From Tolypothrix sp. PCC 7712 (GTDB lineage: Bacteria > Cyanobacteriota > Cyanobacteriia > Cyanobacteriales > Nostocaceae): a stretch of DNA of 64,000 nt. The DNA is taken from assembly GCF_025860405.1 (NCBI RefSeq), contig NZ_CP063786.1, positions 1 through 64,000 on the forward strand, in the 5' to 3' direction. Positions 1 through 9,800 of the stretch are shown here, piece after piece (positions within the stretch are counted from its first letter, which is position 1; every line of letters begins with the position of its first letter). The translations under genes and the position numbers were made by a program. The notes beneath the pieces were generated by a model that saw nothing but the letters and a program-made list of their open reading frames with translations, had not been told where the DNA came from and made no database searches.

Positions 1-1288
1 CTCCATGAGCCAGAACAATTGCTTGCGCGATCGCTAATCCCAATCCAGATCCACCAGTACGACGCGAGCGATCGCTATTCACTCGATAAAAACGGTCAAA
101 AATCCGCTTTTGCTCGTGCGATGCAATACCAATACCTGTATCTTGAACTTCAATTACAGCATTACCGTTGCTGCGTTTGAGGATAACAGTTACATAACCG
201 CCAGCAGGGGTATATTGAATAGCATTAGCAATTAGATTAGAAAGCACACGCAACAGTTGATCTTCATCTCCCATCACGTATAAAAGCTCTTGGCATAACA
301 CCAAAGATGTTAGTTGCAAAGAAGCCGCAGCTGCTAACGCTGAAAATTCTTCTATTAGGTCATTAATCAAAATATTCAGACAGCAATGTACTTGTTGTGT
401 CGCCAGCGTTTGCTGTTCCAACCGAGACAGTAACAGCATATCCTGAACTAGTTCAGCTAGTCGATGATTCTGACGTTGAATAGATGCCAAAACATCTCGC
501 GCCTCCTCAGACAGATACTCCATATCAAATAAAGTTTCTACCGTTGCATTAATCGCTGCAAGAGGAGTACGCAACTCATGAGAAGCATCAGACGTAAACT
601 GTTGCATTTGTTTATACGACCTGTCAATTGGTCGCATTGCTAACCCTGCCAGCCACCAACTAGAACCACCAACTAACAATACCGTAATTGGCAATCCCAC
701 GGCCAAAATTAATTTCAAAGCAGCGAGACGATTATCAAGGTCATTGAGATTGCGCCCTACCTGAATATAGCCCCAATCTTGATTATCCTGAGTGTGCAGC
801 AGTAGAGACTTTTGACTGTAACGATTGCCTTGCAAGTCTTTGACTGTTTGCCACACTTGGGTTTGCACAGTCGGTGGCAATTCATCAGGTTGGAAACCTG
901 CCACTGCAATTAACCGTCCTGAACCATCGACAAAACGGATGTAATATTGCTTATCTTTATATACAGTACTAAAAATGCCGTGTTCATTATGGGTGCTTTG
1001 ACTGTGACTCAGGATATTTTGGGTAGGACAACTGGACTCAGCTAAACAAATATTTGGTAAAACCTGCTGGAAAACTAGCTCTGTAATACCAGGTTGTTTC
1101 AAATTCGGTTCAATTACATCATGTAGTGTACCTGCTACCGATTCCAGTTCCCGGTTGATAGAAGCCACATAAGCATCAATGATTACTTTGTAAACCACAA
1201 AACCGCATAAGGATAGAATCAGAGCCATAACTACCGCATACCAGGTAGCCAATTGCCAGCGAGTCTTACGAAATAGTCGAATCTGCAT
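1..1288 (-). CDS. Sensor histidine kinase, C-terminus cut by window edge
   Basis: Membrane histidine kinase, probable partner of the response regulator encoded just upstream. The start is the ATG at 1288 (MQIRLFRKTRWQLATWY) and overlaps the regulator's stop by 23 bp, which implies translational coupling. About 429 residues are visible. There is an N-terminal membrane segment near residues 13-37, a periplasmic sensor stretch, a second membrane segment near 195-215, an H-box (FTSDASHELRTPLAA), an N-box (NLIANAIQYTP), G1 (DTGIGI) and G2 (GGSGLGLAIAQAI). The reading frame is still open at position 1, so the last residues are missing. The layout resembles cyanobacterial RppB/NrsS/CopS-type sensors; the stimulus cannot be read from sequence, but the surrounding efflux genes suggest a metal. 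Confidence 0.93.
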   Translation of the reverse strand, partial: MQIRLFRKTRWQLATWYAVVMALILSLCGFVVYKVIIDAYVASINRELESVAGTLHDVIEPNLKQPGITELVFQQVLPNICLAESSCPTQNILSHSQSTHNEHGIFSTVYKDKQYYIRFVDGSGRLIAVAGFQPDELPPTVQTQVWQTVKDLQGNRYSQKSLLLHTQDNQDWGYIQVGRNLNDLDNRLAALKLILAVGLPITVLLVGGSSWWLAGLAMRPIDRSYKQMQQFTSDASHELRTPLAAINATVETLFDMEYLSEEARDVLASIQRQNHRLAELVQDMLLLSRLEQQTLATQQVHCCLNILINDLIEEFSALAAAASLQLTSLVLCQELLYVMGDEDQLLRVLSNLIANAIQYTPAGGYVTVILKRSNGNAVIEVQDTGIGIASHEQKRIFDRFYRVNSDRSRRTGGSGLGLAIAQAIVLAHG

Positions 1289-2003
1289 TGCCAGGATTGA
1301 AACGATAGCCCATACTAGGGACAGTTTCGATTAGCCCATCACAACCATATTCCGATAATTTGCGTCGCAAAAGTCGGATTTGAGCTGCTACTACATTACT
1401 AACGCGTTCTGCACTAAAGGCGTACAGATGATTTAAAATTTGGTCGCGGGTAATAACTGTATTAGGACGTTTCATCAAATATTCTAATAATTGAAATTCT
1501 TTTTTTGTTAAATAAATTACCTTATTTTCACCATTCGGGTACTGTCGAGAAACTGTACAATTACCGCAGTCCAGGATAAGTCCACCAACTTGCAATTGTA
1601 AAGGCTGGAACTGAGACGTAAGCGATGCGCCTCCTAAAGCAGATCGCCTTTGCAAAGCACGCAACCGCGCCAGTAGTTCTGCCATGCCAAACGGCTTGAT
1701 TAGATAATCATCTGCTCCTGCATCTAGACCAGCTACCTTATCTGCCATGCTATCTTTAGCGGTTAGCATCAGCACTGGTAAAGCATTACCCCGATTCCTT
1801 AAACGTTTACACAATTCCAAACCTGACATTCCCGGTAACAACCAATCAAAAATTGCCAGTGTATATTGAGTCCAATTATGTTCTAGATAAATCCAGGCTT
1901 CATTTCCATCCAAAACCCAGTCAACAATATATCTTTCTTTACTCAACTTTCGCTGAATTGACGCACCTAGATCCGGCTCATCTTCAACTAACAGAACTTT
2001 CAT
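1266..2003 (-). CDS. OmpR-family response regulator, RppA-like
   Basis: DNA-binding response regulator of 245 residues. The receiver domain spans about residues 1-120 with acidic pocket E7/D8, phosphoacceptor D53 (in FDWLLPG) and the KPF lysine motif. A winged-helix Trans_reg_C domain fills about 135-240 (ITRDQILNHLYAF, ETVPSMGYRF). The N-terminal half closely recalls cyanobacterial RppA/NrsR. It lies 31 bp downstream of a DUF2808 gene and overlaps the sensor kinase start, so the three look like one operon. A TGAAAT-N5-TGAAAT direct repeat with an 11-bp period, as expected for a tandem OmpR-type dimer, lies upstream of that operon. This makes the protein the leading candidate regulator of the eight such sites in the window (inference). 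Confidence 0.93.
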   Translation of the reverse strand: MKVLLVEDEPDLGASIQRKLSKERYIVDWVLDGNEAWIYLEHNWTQYTLAIFDWLLPGMSGLELCKRLRNRGNALPVLMLTAKDSMADKVAGLDAGADDYLIKPFGMAELLARLRALQRRSALGGASLTSQFQPLQLQVGGLILDCGNCTVSRQYPNGENKVIYLTKKEFQLLEYLMKRPNTVITRDQILNHLYAFSAERVSNVVAAQIRLLRRKLSEYGCDGLIETVPSMGYRFNPGNADSTIS

Positions 2004-2034
2004 AAGCAGTAAATTTACTCTAGAAATTTGTTCA

Positions 2035-2520
2035 TTAAATTACACGCAATTGAACAATTCCAATGGGTAACTCTACATTCATACCAGCGAAAATAGTAGA
2101 TATATTGTAGAACTTATTACCAGTAGTGACTGCTGTTTTTTTAACATTATTCATCTTTACAATGATAGTAGTTCCAGGAGCGACTGATTCGGCAAACTCT
2201 AGCGTAGCTTTTTTGCCTTGAATAGAAACTTTTGCCGCAATTTCTTTACCAGATTGCTCGTACATATCAATACTTTCTCTGAGGACAATATTAGCTGGAG
2301 CTTCGATAATTAGCTGAGAAATAGTCTTGCTGTTTTCGGGAACTGCTATTTTTAAAGTATGTCTGAGAATTCTCCAGTGGCGAATACCTTGAGGAGATTC
2401 CCCTAAGCTAATAACGTGAGGAAAGTTACTAGATTGTGGTGTAGGATTTGCATAAGTAGCTGGAACTAAAACTGCCATAGTCAAGACAAAAATAGTAGTA
2501 GGTGTCAATTTTCTATTCAT
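2035..2520 (-). CDS. Secreted DUF2808 protein
   Basis: Predicted exported protein of 161 residues with a signal peptide (basic start, hydrophobic core IFVLTMAVLVPA, cleavage near TYAN) followed by a beta-rich DUF2808 domain (RHTLKIAVPENSKTISQL at about 53-70). DUF2808 proteins are widespread in cyanobacteria and have no firm biochemical role. It is first in a probable operon with the response regulator and kinase, and its upstream region carries a TGAAAT direct repeat. A periplasmic accessory or sensing role for the two-component system is possible but not shown. Confidence 0.8.
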   Translation of the reverse strand: MNRKLTPTTIFVLTMAVLVPATYANPTPQSSNFPHVISLGESPQGIRHWRILRHTLKIAVPENSKTISQLIIEAPANIVLRESIDMYEQSGKEIAAKVSIQGKKATLEFAESVAPGTTIIVKMNNVKKTAVTTGNKFYNISTIFAGMNVELPIGIVQLRVI

Positions 2521-2611
2521 TGCGTTCTTATAATTACCTCACTATATCCATCAATTATTAGAATCATCTTCAGTGAAAGATGTTACCTTTTAATAGCTTG
2601 ACAAAGCGAGA

Positions 2612-2628
2612 TGAAATTTGGGTGAAAT
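2612..2628 (-). promoter_or_regulatory. TGAAAT-N5-TGAAAT direct repeat, site 1
   Basis: Two TGAAAT hexamers at 2612-2617 and 2623-2628, exactly 11 bp apart. The site lies 92 bp upstream of the DUF2808-regulator-kinase operon, so it could mediate autoregulation. It belongs to an eight-member set in this window. Confidence 0.65.
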
Positions 2629-2810
2629 TTTTGCTAGTTACACGGATTTATTAAAAAAAACAAATAAGTGACCTTTGATAGAGCTATGACGTTTTCCTAT
2701 AACGTATCTCTTTATAGTCTCAAAACTCTCTCTAACCTCGTTTCAACTTATAACGATATTGACAAACAGTTGAAGAAGCAAGATGTTCGTACTGATGTTT
2801 TGTCATACAT

Positions 2811-3797
2811 TTAACTGAAAATATAGTGTTGTAGATTTGTGTGGCAACGACGGAGATAACTCAGTGCTTGTTTTTCTATATAACGAACTCTCCTCTCACT
2901 AATGTTGAGATGTTGAGCTACCTGCGTCAAAGTGAGTTCACAATTATCTTCCAAGCCATAATGCAAAATTAGGACTTGTTGCTGCTGTGGAGTTAATTCT
3001 CTCAGCGAGAGATAGATATCTTGACGCATTAAATTTTGAGTTACTTGGATTTCAGGCGAGGCTTCTGGAACTTCTGTTAAAAGTTCTTGCAATTCTGTGT
3101 CTTCGTTATCGCCCACTTGTTTATCTAATGAGACAGGTTGACGAGATATCATCAGCAGTTCGCGGATTTGAGCAGGGTTTAATTTCATCTTTTCTGCAAT
3201 TTCAGGTACACTAGGACTACGCTTTAATTTTTGAGATAATTCTCTTTGCACTTTTTTAAATTTATTCAACTTTTCGGTAAGATGAATTGGCAGTCTAATA
3301 GTTCGTGATTGCTGAGATATTGCTCGTGTCATTCCCTGGCTAATCCACCAATAAGCATAGGTAGAAAACTTATAGCCACGAGTGGGGTCAAATTTCTCTA
3401 CACCACGCTCTAAACCTAATGAACCTTCCTGAATTAAATCCATAAACTCCACATTTCGTCCTTGATATTTTTTGGCGATAGAAACCACTAAACGGAGATT
3501 TGCTACCATCATTTTTTGCTTTGATTGTGTACCTTTCTGAAAAATTTCCTTCACTTCCATTTCACTAAGTTGTACATATTGAGCTAATTCTTTTTGAGAT
3601 GGTTCGTGATTGAGTTGTTTCTGCAAAGTTTCCTTTTTATTTTGTAACGTAATCATCTGCTGTACCTGTTTGCTATATACAATTTCTTCCTCATGAGTCA
3701 ACAATGGTACACGAACAATATCTTGCAGATAATTACGAACTATATCTGTGCTGAATTTAATATTTGACGTTGTTGTGATGTTACAAATCGGCATCAT
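2811..3797 (-). CDS. Group 2 sigma-70 family RNA polymerase sigma factor
   Basis: Alternative primary-like sigma factor of 328 residues that directs RNA polymerase to subsets of promoters. Region 1.2 (NYLQDIVRVPLLTHEEEI), region 2 with the core-binding and -10 recognition helix (NLRLVVSIAKKYQGR, FSTYAYWWISQGMTRAI), region 3 and region 4.2 (LTLTQVAQHLNISERRVRYIEKQAL) are all present. The set is that of cyanobacterial SigB/C/D/E-type factors without the long region 1.1 of SigA. It sits 41 bp downstream of the PxcA-like gene on the same strand, probably co-transcribed. A second, related sigma gene lies at 10331-11329. Plasmid-borne group 2 sigma factors are common in Nostocales. Confidence 0.95.
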   Translation of the reverse strand: MMPICNITTTSNIKFSTDIVRNYLQDIVRVPLLTHEEEIVYSKQVQQMITLQNKKETLQKQLNHEPSQKELAQYVQLSEMEVKEIFQKGTQSKQKMMVANLRLVVSIAKKYQGRNVEFMDLIQEGSLGLERGVEKFDPTRGYKFSTYAYWWISQGMTRAISQQSRTIRLPIHLTEKLNKFKKVQRELSQKLKRSPSVPEIAEKMKLNPAQIRELLMISRQPVSLDKQVGDNEDTELQELLTEVPEASPEIQVTQNLMRQDIYLSLRELTPQQQQVLILHYGLEDNCELTLTQVAQHLNISERRVRYIEKQALSYLRRCHTNLQHYIFS

Positions 3798-3838
3798 TTT
3801 AGTATTTTTTGTTTATGTGAAAATATGTTTAATAAAAA

Positions 3839-4654
3839 TTATTCATTCATGTTACGGTAAGTAGCCACGGCTGAAGGATAACTGCGATTGAGATAGCGAA
3901 ATATCCAATATTTGAAAACTGTATCCATGATTACTGGAACAGTAGCAATAAATAAAGAAGTAAGGCTTTTGTTTTCTGGTAAACCGTAATGTTGGAAAGT
4001 ACTTTCTATAATTATTTGCCAACCATAAGGAGAGTGAAAACCGACAAATATATCTGTAGATAGAATAATTAAAAAAGCCTTAGCGGAGTCGCTTAGACTA
4101 TAAGTTATATCGCCAGCAAAAGACATAATAATGGATAGCTGCTGCTTACCTGTTAAGATTAAAATAATTAATGTAATGGCTGTAAGTATATCTGTAAAAA
4201 CATTTGTTACTGCATTAATACTTTTAATTTTATTTTCTGCTACTAACGCAATAGCTTTTTTCTTAATCTTCTTTTGAACAAGCTTGTCAGAGAATGTGGT
4301 GATTTTACCTATTCGAGCTTCAAAATAAACACTTTGCTTAAATCTTTTGAGTTCCGCTAAAGCTTTTTCTTCTTGAGAAGAATTTAAGAAAATATTTAAC
4401 TCTTGTGAATTCCAAAACTTCTCAATTATGGGAGCAATGAAAAAGTTTCTAGAAAGCTGATTTATAAGTAATGGAACTACAATCAGAATTAACAGAAAAC
4501 GGAGGGAGGAAATTGTTTGCAGTCGAGAAGCGCGAAACTCTTCAATAACCTTTGCTTCGGCATTTGGATCTAACGTGTGTTGAAATTTTCCTATTGTCCG
4601 CAGGATAGAGCGAGGAATAAAGCTCATCTTTTGAGATGATGACTTTGATTTCAT
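3839..4654 (-). CDS. PxcA/CemA-family proton extrusion protein
   Basis: Membrane protein of 271 residues of the CemA/PxcA family, which in cyanobacteria and chloroplasts is linked to light-dependent proton extrusion. The family-defining C-terminal half is intact (FHSPYGWQIIIESTFQHYG, LFIATVPVIMDTVFKYWIF, and the final AVATYRNMNE). Hydrophobic segments are visible near residues 50-65, 155-170, 190-205 and 235-255. It is shorter than chromosomal cyanobacterial PxcA (typically over 400 residues) and closer to CemA length, lacking most of the long N-terminal region. It is followed by the sigma factor, and a direct repeat lies 121 bp upstream. Why a plasmid metal island carries it is unknown; proton balance for antiporters is one possibility. 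Confidence 0.85.
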   Translation of the reverse strand: MKSKSSSQKMSFIPRSILRTIGKFQHTLDPNAEAKVIEEFRASRLQTISSLRFLLILIVVPLLINQLSRNFFIAPIIEKFWNSQELNIFLNSSQEEKALAELKRFKQSVYFEARIGKITTFSDKLVQKKIKKKAIALVAENKIKSINAVTNVFTDILTAITLIILILTGKQQLSIIMSFAGDITYSLSDSAKAFLIILSTDIFVGFHSPYGWQIIIESTFQHYGLPENKSLTSLFIATVPVIMDTVFKYWIFRYLNRSYPSAVATYRNMNE

Positions 4655-4774
4655 CTTAATTTATAAGCATCACAATTCTAGTTGCACCCATAATTTAGTG
4701 AGACAACTGTGGCATTTTAAAGACCTATAAGATTTAAAGTTTAAATCTCTAAATTCTACTTTACAAAAATAGGA

Positions 4775-4791
4775 TGAAATTAAGATGAAAA
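4775..4791 (-). promoter_or_regulatory. TGAAAT direct repeat, site 2 (degenerate second half)
   Basis: TGAAAT at 4775-4780 and TGAAAA at 4786-4791, 11 bp apart. It lies 121 bp upstream of the PxcA-like gene (4654) that leads into the sigma factor gene. The second half-site has one mismatch, so this is the weakest member of the set. Confidence 0.5.
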
Positions 4792-4982
4792 ATCAGTATT
4801 TTATAGATTTTTTTCTAAATTTAGTTATTTTGGTGTATATTAAAATCAGCAACTTTACTTAAATAACTATTACTTTGGGGATTTGTTCTCACAAAGCTAA
4901 GATGATTAGGTATTCGGTTACAGTAATTGCTCTAAATGCGATCGCCACCAAATTCTCTATCCATATACTCAACTAAATTGAT

Positions 4983-5897
4983 TTAAACCACATTTTCTTG
5001 AGCAAGAGGACATGGATAACTTGGATCGCCTGTTTCTATCTGAATTGTAGTGTGTTCGATACCGAAATGGTCGTGAAGTTGTTGATTTACCTGAACTAAA
5101 AAAGCATCATTAGGATTTCCAGCAGGCATAATTAAATGAGCAGTGAGAGCTGTTTCTGTAGTACTCATTGCCCAGATGTGCAAGTCATGAACACTAGATA
5201 CACCAGGAAGTTCAGCTAAGAATGTACGGACTGCAAGTGGTTCAATACCTGCTGGTACTGCATCTGTGACTAAGTTCAAAGATTCTTGGAACAATTGCCA
5301 AGTACTCACAATAATCACGACAACGATCATCAAACTTACAACTGGGTCAAACCATAGCCAACCAGTGGTAACAATCGCAATACCAGCCAGGACTGCACCT
5401 AAAGATACTGCTGCGTCAGCAACCAAATGGAGAAAAGCTCCTCTAATGTTCAAGTCTCTTTCACGACCAGACAAGAACATTAAGGCACTTCCCATATTAA
5501 TGGCAATACCTACCGCAGCCACGCCGATAATTGTACTACCTGATACTGGGCTGGGTTCACGGAAACGCTGGATAGCTTCCCATGCAACTGCACCAGAAGC
5601 TACGAGTACGAGGATAGCGTTCAAAAGAGCTGCCAAAATAGAGGAGCGACGTAACCCGTAAGTGCGGCGTGGTGTTGGTTGGCGACGGCTGAGGAAGCTT
5701 GCTCCCCAGGCAAGTAACAAACCTAGAACATCACTCAAATTGTGACCAGCATCGGCAAGTAGGGCAAGGGAATTGGCAGCTAACCCATAAACTACTTCAA
5801 TGACAACAAATCCAGTGTTGAGAGCAACGCTAATAATGAAGGCACGGTTGTAATTAATCGGTTCGTGGCTGTGTGCGTGACTGTGATTGTGAGACAT
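4983..5897 (-). CDS. czcD: CDF-family cation diffusion facilitator (CzcD-like)
   Basis: Proton-coupled exporter of Zn, Co or Cd from the cytoplasm, 304 residues. It starts with a His-rich tail (MSHNHSHAHSHEP), then has six membrane segments. The two half-sites of the transport centre are visible as H52/D56 (DAGHNLSD) and H157/D161 (HLVADAA). The C-terminal cytoplasmic domain at about 210-290 contains the VHDLHIWAM stretch typical of the CDF metal-binding dimerisation domain. It is the last gene of the operon RND pump-lipoprotein-DUF190-CDF, 10 bp after the DUF190 gene. The H/D composition of the site favours zinc, but the substrate is not proven. Confidence 0.93.
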   Translation of the reverse strand: MSHNHSHAHSHEPINYNRAFIISVALNTGFVVIEVVYGLAANSLALLADAGHNLSDVLGLLLAWGASFLSRRQPTPRRTYGLRRSSILAALLNAILVLVASGAVAWEAIQRFREPSPVSGSTIIGVAAVGIAINMGSALMFLSGRERDLNIRGAFLHLVADAAVSLGAVLAGIAIVTTGWLWFDPVVSLMIVVVIIVSTWQLFQESLNLVTDAVPAGIEPLAVRTFLAELPGVSSVHDLHIWAMSTTETALTAHLIMPAGNPNDAFLVQVNQQLHDHFGIEHTTIQIETGDPSYPCPLAQENVV

Positions 5898-5907
5898 GAA
5901 TCTGCCC

Positions 5908-6267
5908 TTAAAGCGTTACCAACGGCGACAGAACTTCTATGCTTTGACAAGTAACAAACTTATCTTGAAGCATATCTTTGACCAAGGAAAAAAATTCAGC
6001 GATCGCACTTTCACTATCAATAACTGTAATAATAAGTGGTAACACAGAAGACTCAGTAGATGGATCTAGCTCGTTCATAGTGCGAAAAATACCATGTTTG
6101 CCATATCCAGAAATTGCTCGCATCACCGTCATCCCTGTTATTCCCTGTTGTCGAGCGATTCCCAATAGAGTTTGGTGAAGTGGTTGGTGCTGCCAACCAT
6201 CAGACTCACTGATATAGATTGTTAGCAGCTTCCATTTAATTGGTTCGTGATTGTACTGTTGAACCAT
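5908..6267 (-). CDS. DUF190 family protein
   Basis: Small cytoplasmic protein of 119 residues with the DUF190 pattern: an initial strand (LLTIYISESDGW), GITGMTVMRAISGYGKHG at about 38-55, and LPLIITVIDSESAI at about 76-89. The fold is ferredoxin-like and resembles PII-type signalling proteins, but the function of the family is unknown. Here it is sandwiched between a His-rich lipoprotein and a CDF exporter, so a regulatory role in metal efflux is a reasonable guess only. Confidence 0.85.
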   Translation of the reverse strand: MVQQYNHEPIKWKLLTIYISESDGWQHQPLHQTLLGIARQQGITGMTVMRAISGYGKHGIFRTMNELDPSTESSVLPLIITVIDSESAIAEFFSLVKDMLQDKFVTCQSIEVLSPLVTL

Positions 6268-6300
6268 AACTGTTATCCTGTCGCTACCACTTGCTATTAA

Positions 6301-6843
6301 TTATCGCTTGAAGGTAAAGCGACCGTTTACTTTTTCACCATTGATATCAGAAAGAATAGCAACTTTATACTCACCTGCTGCTTTTTCAGAAAGTACAACA
6401 TGGTAATGTTGTTCTTTAGCTTCATAAGTGAGGGAAAGCGATTTTTGACTACCATCAGGTAGCTGAACTTGAGCAGTTACTTTTGCATCCGAAACTGTAG
6501 TATGTTTTTCTCCTTTCTTTAAATAGAAATCTAAATGAGTTTCATTATCCTTTGCTTCAGTAACAAACTCCAAATGGTACTGCCCAAACTCTAAAACTTG
6601 ACCGCCATGTGAATGTTCACCTTTACCGTCTTCGGAATGCTCTTGAGCATTGTTTTTATTATGAGAATGACCATCATTTTCCGAGTGATTATCTTTCGCT
6701 GCGGTTTCAATTTTGGCAGCCGTCTCTGTTGTTGATGCCGATTTATTCTCTGAATTTACAGCTGGATTACTGCCACTACAAGCACCTAAGAAAAGCAAGC
6801 TTACACTACCTAAAACTACGAAGCTGGTCTTCAAAAATTTCAT
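6301..6843 (-). CDS. His-rich periplasmic lipoprotein of the RND-CDF operon
   Basis: Predicted lipoprotein of 180 residues: a type II signal with lipobox LGAC and acylated Cys22, then a low-complexity linker rich in His, Glu and Lys (HSENDGHSHNKNNAQEHSED) and a small beta domain at about 85-180 (HGGQVLEFGQYHLEFV, ending FTFKR). The His clusters suggest periplasmic binding of divalent metal. It lies 35 bp after the RND pump gene in the same operon. The globular part resembles small domains found fused to or next to CzcB-like adaptors, but I cannot assign a family with certainty. It may partly substitute for the missing adaptor in this operon (inference). Confidence 0.75.
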   Translation of the reverse strand: MKFLKTSFVVLGSVSLLFLGACSGSNPAVNSENKSASTTETAAKIETAAKDNHSENDGHSHNKNNAQEHSEDGKGEHSHGGQVLEFGQYHLEFVTEAKDNETHLDFYLKKGEKHTTVSDAKVTAQVQLPDGSQKSLSLTYEAKEQHYHVVLSEKAAGEYKVAILSDINGEKVNGRFTFKR

Positions 6844-6878
6844 TGATTTACACTCCTCAATATTTAGTCAATTAACAA

Positions 6879-9800
6879 CTAAAAACTTGCCTCTCCTGCA
6901 ATTTCTGTCTGAATAATTGGTTCAGCCTTTCTTGGCATCAAAAATCTACCAAACTGTACATATAAAGCTGGAAGTACCAAAAGAGTTAAAGCGGTAGAGG
7001 TAAATAATCCACCTAACACTACAACGGCTAGTGGCTGGAGGATTTCTTTTCCAGCTCCACTACCAATTACCAAAGGCCCCATACCCAGAGCCGATGTTAA
7101 CGCTGTCATTAAGATAGCAGCCAACCTTTCTACCGACCCTTCCATCAAAGCCTGCCGCAGAGGTTGTCCTTCTGCCATCCTAGAATTGTAGTTCTCAACT
7201 AGTAATAGTCCATTACGTGTAGCAACGCCGAACAAGGTAATAAATCCTACCATTGAAGCTACAGAGAGAATACCACCAGCCAAGGCGATGGAAATGACTC
7301 CACCTATTAATGCTAAGGGCAAGTTTAGCAAGATCATGATAGTGGCAGGAATGGACTTGACAGCAAAGTAAATCAAAACTGCAATAGCAACAAATGCTAA
7401 TCCCCCAGCCGAAAGTAAAGTTTTTGTAGCTCCTTCTTGTGCTTCAAATTGACCGCCGTATTCAATGTAATATCCGGGAGGTAATTGTACCTCTTGCTTA
7501 ACTTTGTCCCGGATATCTTTAATCACAGAACCTAAATCGCGTCCAGCTACATTGCTGGAGACAACAATATAACGGGAGACATTCTCGCGGTTAATAGTAT
7601 TGGGGCCTGTACCGTAGTCAATTTTTGCGACTTGAGCTAAGGGAATTTTTTGTCCGTTGGGTGTATCAACTAGCAAATCGCGGATGACTTCGATATTGTT
7701 GCGGTATTTTTCTTGCAACCAGACAACTAGATCAAAGGTTTGTTGCTGTTCTAAGATTTGAGATACAGTTCGCCCATTCAGAGCCGTTTCTACCGTCTCT
7801 GATAATTCGCCAATAGTCAAACCATAGCGAGCTGCTGCATTACGGTCAAACTGAATTTGTACCTGTTTCACTGGTACTTGCGGTTCTAATTGCAAGTCTG
7901 CTAAACCGGAAACTTCGCCCATAGATGATTGTACTTGTTGACCAAGCTGGCGGAGTTGTTCCAAATCGGGGCCAAAAATTTTCACAGCGATCGCACTTCG
8001 TACCCCAGAAAGCACTTCATCCATCCGGTGCGAAATAAAACCACCAATATTGGGAACTACACCGGGAATTTTCTCAAATTGCTCCCGAATCATTTCAATT
8101 GCCTTATCTCGGTCTTTTCCTCCCTCTTCACTCAGTTGAACATCTAGTTCTCCAACATTAACACCAGCTACTTCCGTATCACCTTGCGCTCGTCCAGAAC
8201 GGAACTGAACTGCTTGAATCCGGGGGTCTTTTTTAAGAGTATTTTCCAATGCCAAGCCTACCTGATTGGTAGCATCCAGAGATTGGCCAGGCATCAGAAT
8301 CGTGGTAATTACTAGGGCGCGGTCTTGAAATTCTGGTAAAAAAACTTGCCCTAACGAGGTCATAATTAATATTGAAGCGATAAAACTAGCGATCGCACCT
8401 GTCAAAATAATCTTGGGGCGACGTATAGCAAACTGCAACAGTGGACGATATAATCGCTGAGAAAATCTTTCAACCCAAGTTTCTGTTGTTGGCAAACGCT
8501 GATTTACCAACAACAGAGCGCATAGTGCTGGAGTCAATGTCAATGCTACCGAGGTTGAAGCCACTATTGACAGCAAATAAGCTATACCCATTGGTGTAAA
8601 AATCCGACCTTCCACCCCAGAAAGGGCAAAGATTGGTGCAAAGACGACCGCGATAATGATTGTCGAGAACAGTACGCTTACCCTTACCTCCACTGAACTA
8701 TTGAAAACAACTTGCAGGGGTGGTACAGGATTACCTGCTATCTGGTTTTCTCGCAAGCGACGGTAAGAATTTTCCATATCCACAATTGCGTCATCTACCA
8801 CCGAACCAATCGCAACAACAAGTCCGCCCAAAGTCATTGTGTTGATGCCTTGTCCCGTCCAATTGAGGATCATCATTCCCAATAACAAAGACACGGGAAT
8901 CGCGCTCAAGGTAATGATCACCGTGCGCCAATTCATCAAAAATAGAATTAAGATCACACAAACAATGATCGTGCCATCGCGCAAAGCTTCTTCAACGTTT
9001 TTTAGCGAGGCTTCGATAAAATCTTCTTGACGGAAGGTTTCGGTAACTTTCACATCTTTAGGCAAGCTGGCTTTTAGCTCTTCCATCGCTGCTTCAGCCG
9101 CCTTTGTAACGCTTGGTGTATCAGCAGTCGGCTGTTTATTGACAGTCAAAATCACCGCTTTCTTACCCGCAGAACTGCCATCACCGCGTTTGAGTGCAGC
9201 ACCGATTTGTACATCCGCCACTTGTTCGAGAAGTACGGGTGTGCCATTTTTGGCTTTAATTACTGATTTCTTCAGTTGTTCAATAGATTCAATCCGCCCA
9301 ACACCTCGCACCAAAGTTTCTTGGTCGGGAGTAATTAAAAATCCCCCTGGTGCATTGGCGTTGGCTGCTTGTGCTGCTTTGGTGACATCATCAAGGGAAA
9401 CATTAAACGCCTTCAGTTTATCTGGGTTTACCAGCACTTGATACTGACGCTCATCTCCACCAAATATGACAATATTACTCACACCAGGGACGGCCAGCAA
9501 GCGGTTTTTCACTTGCCAATTGACAATCCGCCAGACCTCCATTAAGGGAGTAGTTTCTGAGGTAAAGGCGTATTTAACAGTCCATCCCAAGGGGGAACTA
9601 ACCGGAAGAACCTCTGGGTCTTCCACTCCTTGCGGTAGTTGACTGCGTGCTTGTTGCAACCGTTCCGTTACCAATTGGCGGGCGCGGTAAATTTCTGTAT
9701 CCAAGCTAAAAGTGGCTCTCACAGCCGAAAGACCTACAGCTGAAGAAGAACGCAATGCTTCTAGTCCAGGTGTACCGTTAATTACACTTTCTATTGGTCG

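Noticed and set aside
2612..2628. Interpretation of the TGAAAT repeats as Pho boxes
   Set aside because: The hexamers do not match the cyanobacterial Pho-box repeat, and the neighbouring genes are efflux rather than phosphate genes.
9139..9441. Plus-strand frame inside the RND gene
   Set aside because: Antisense shadow of a strongly conserved pump gene with Ala/Thr/Ser-rich nonsense composition.
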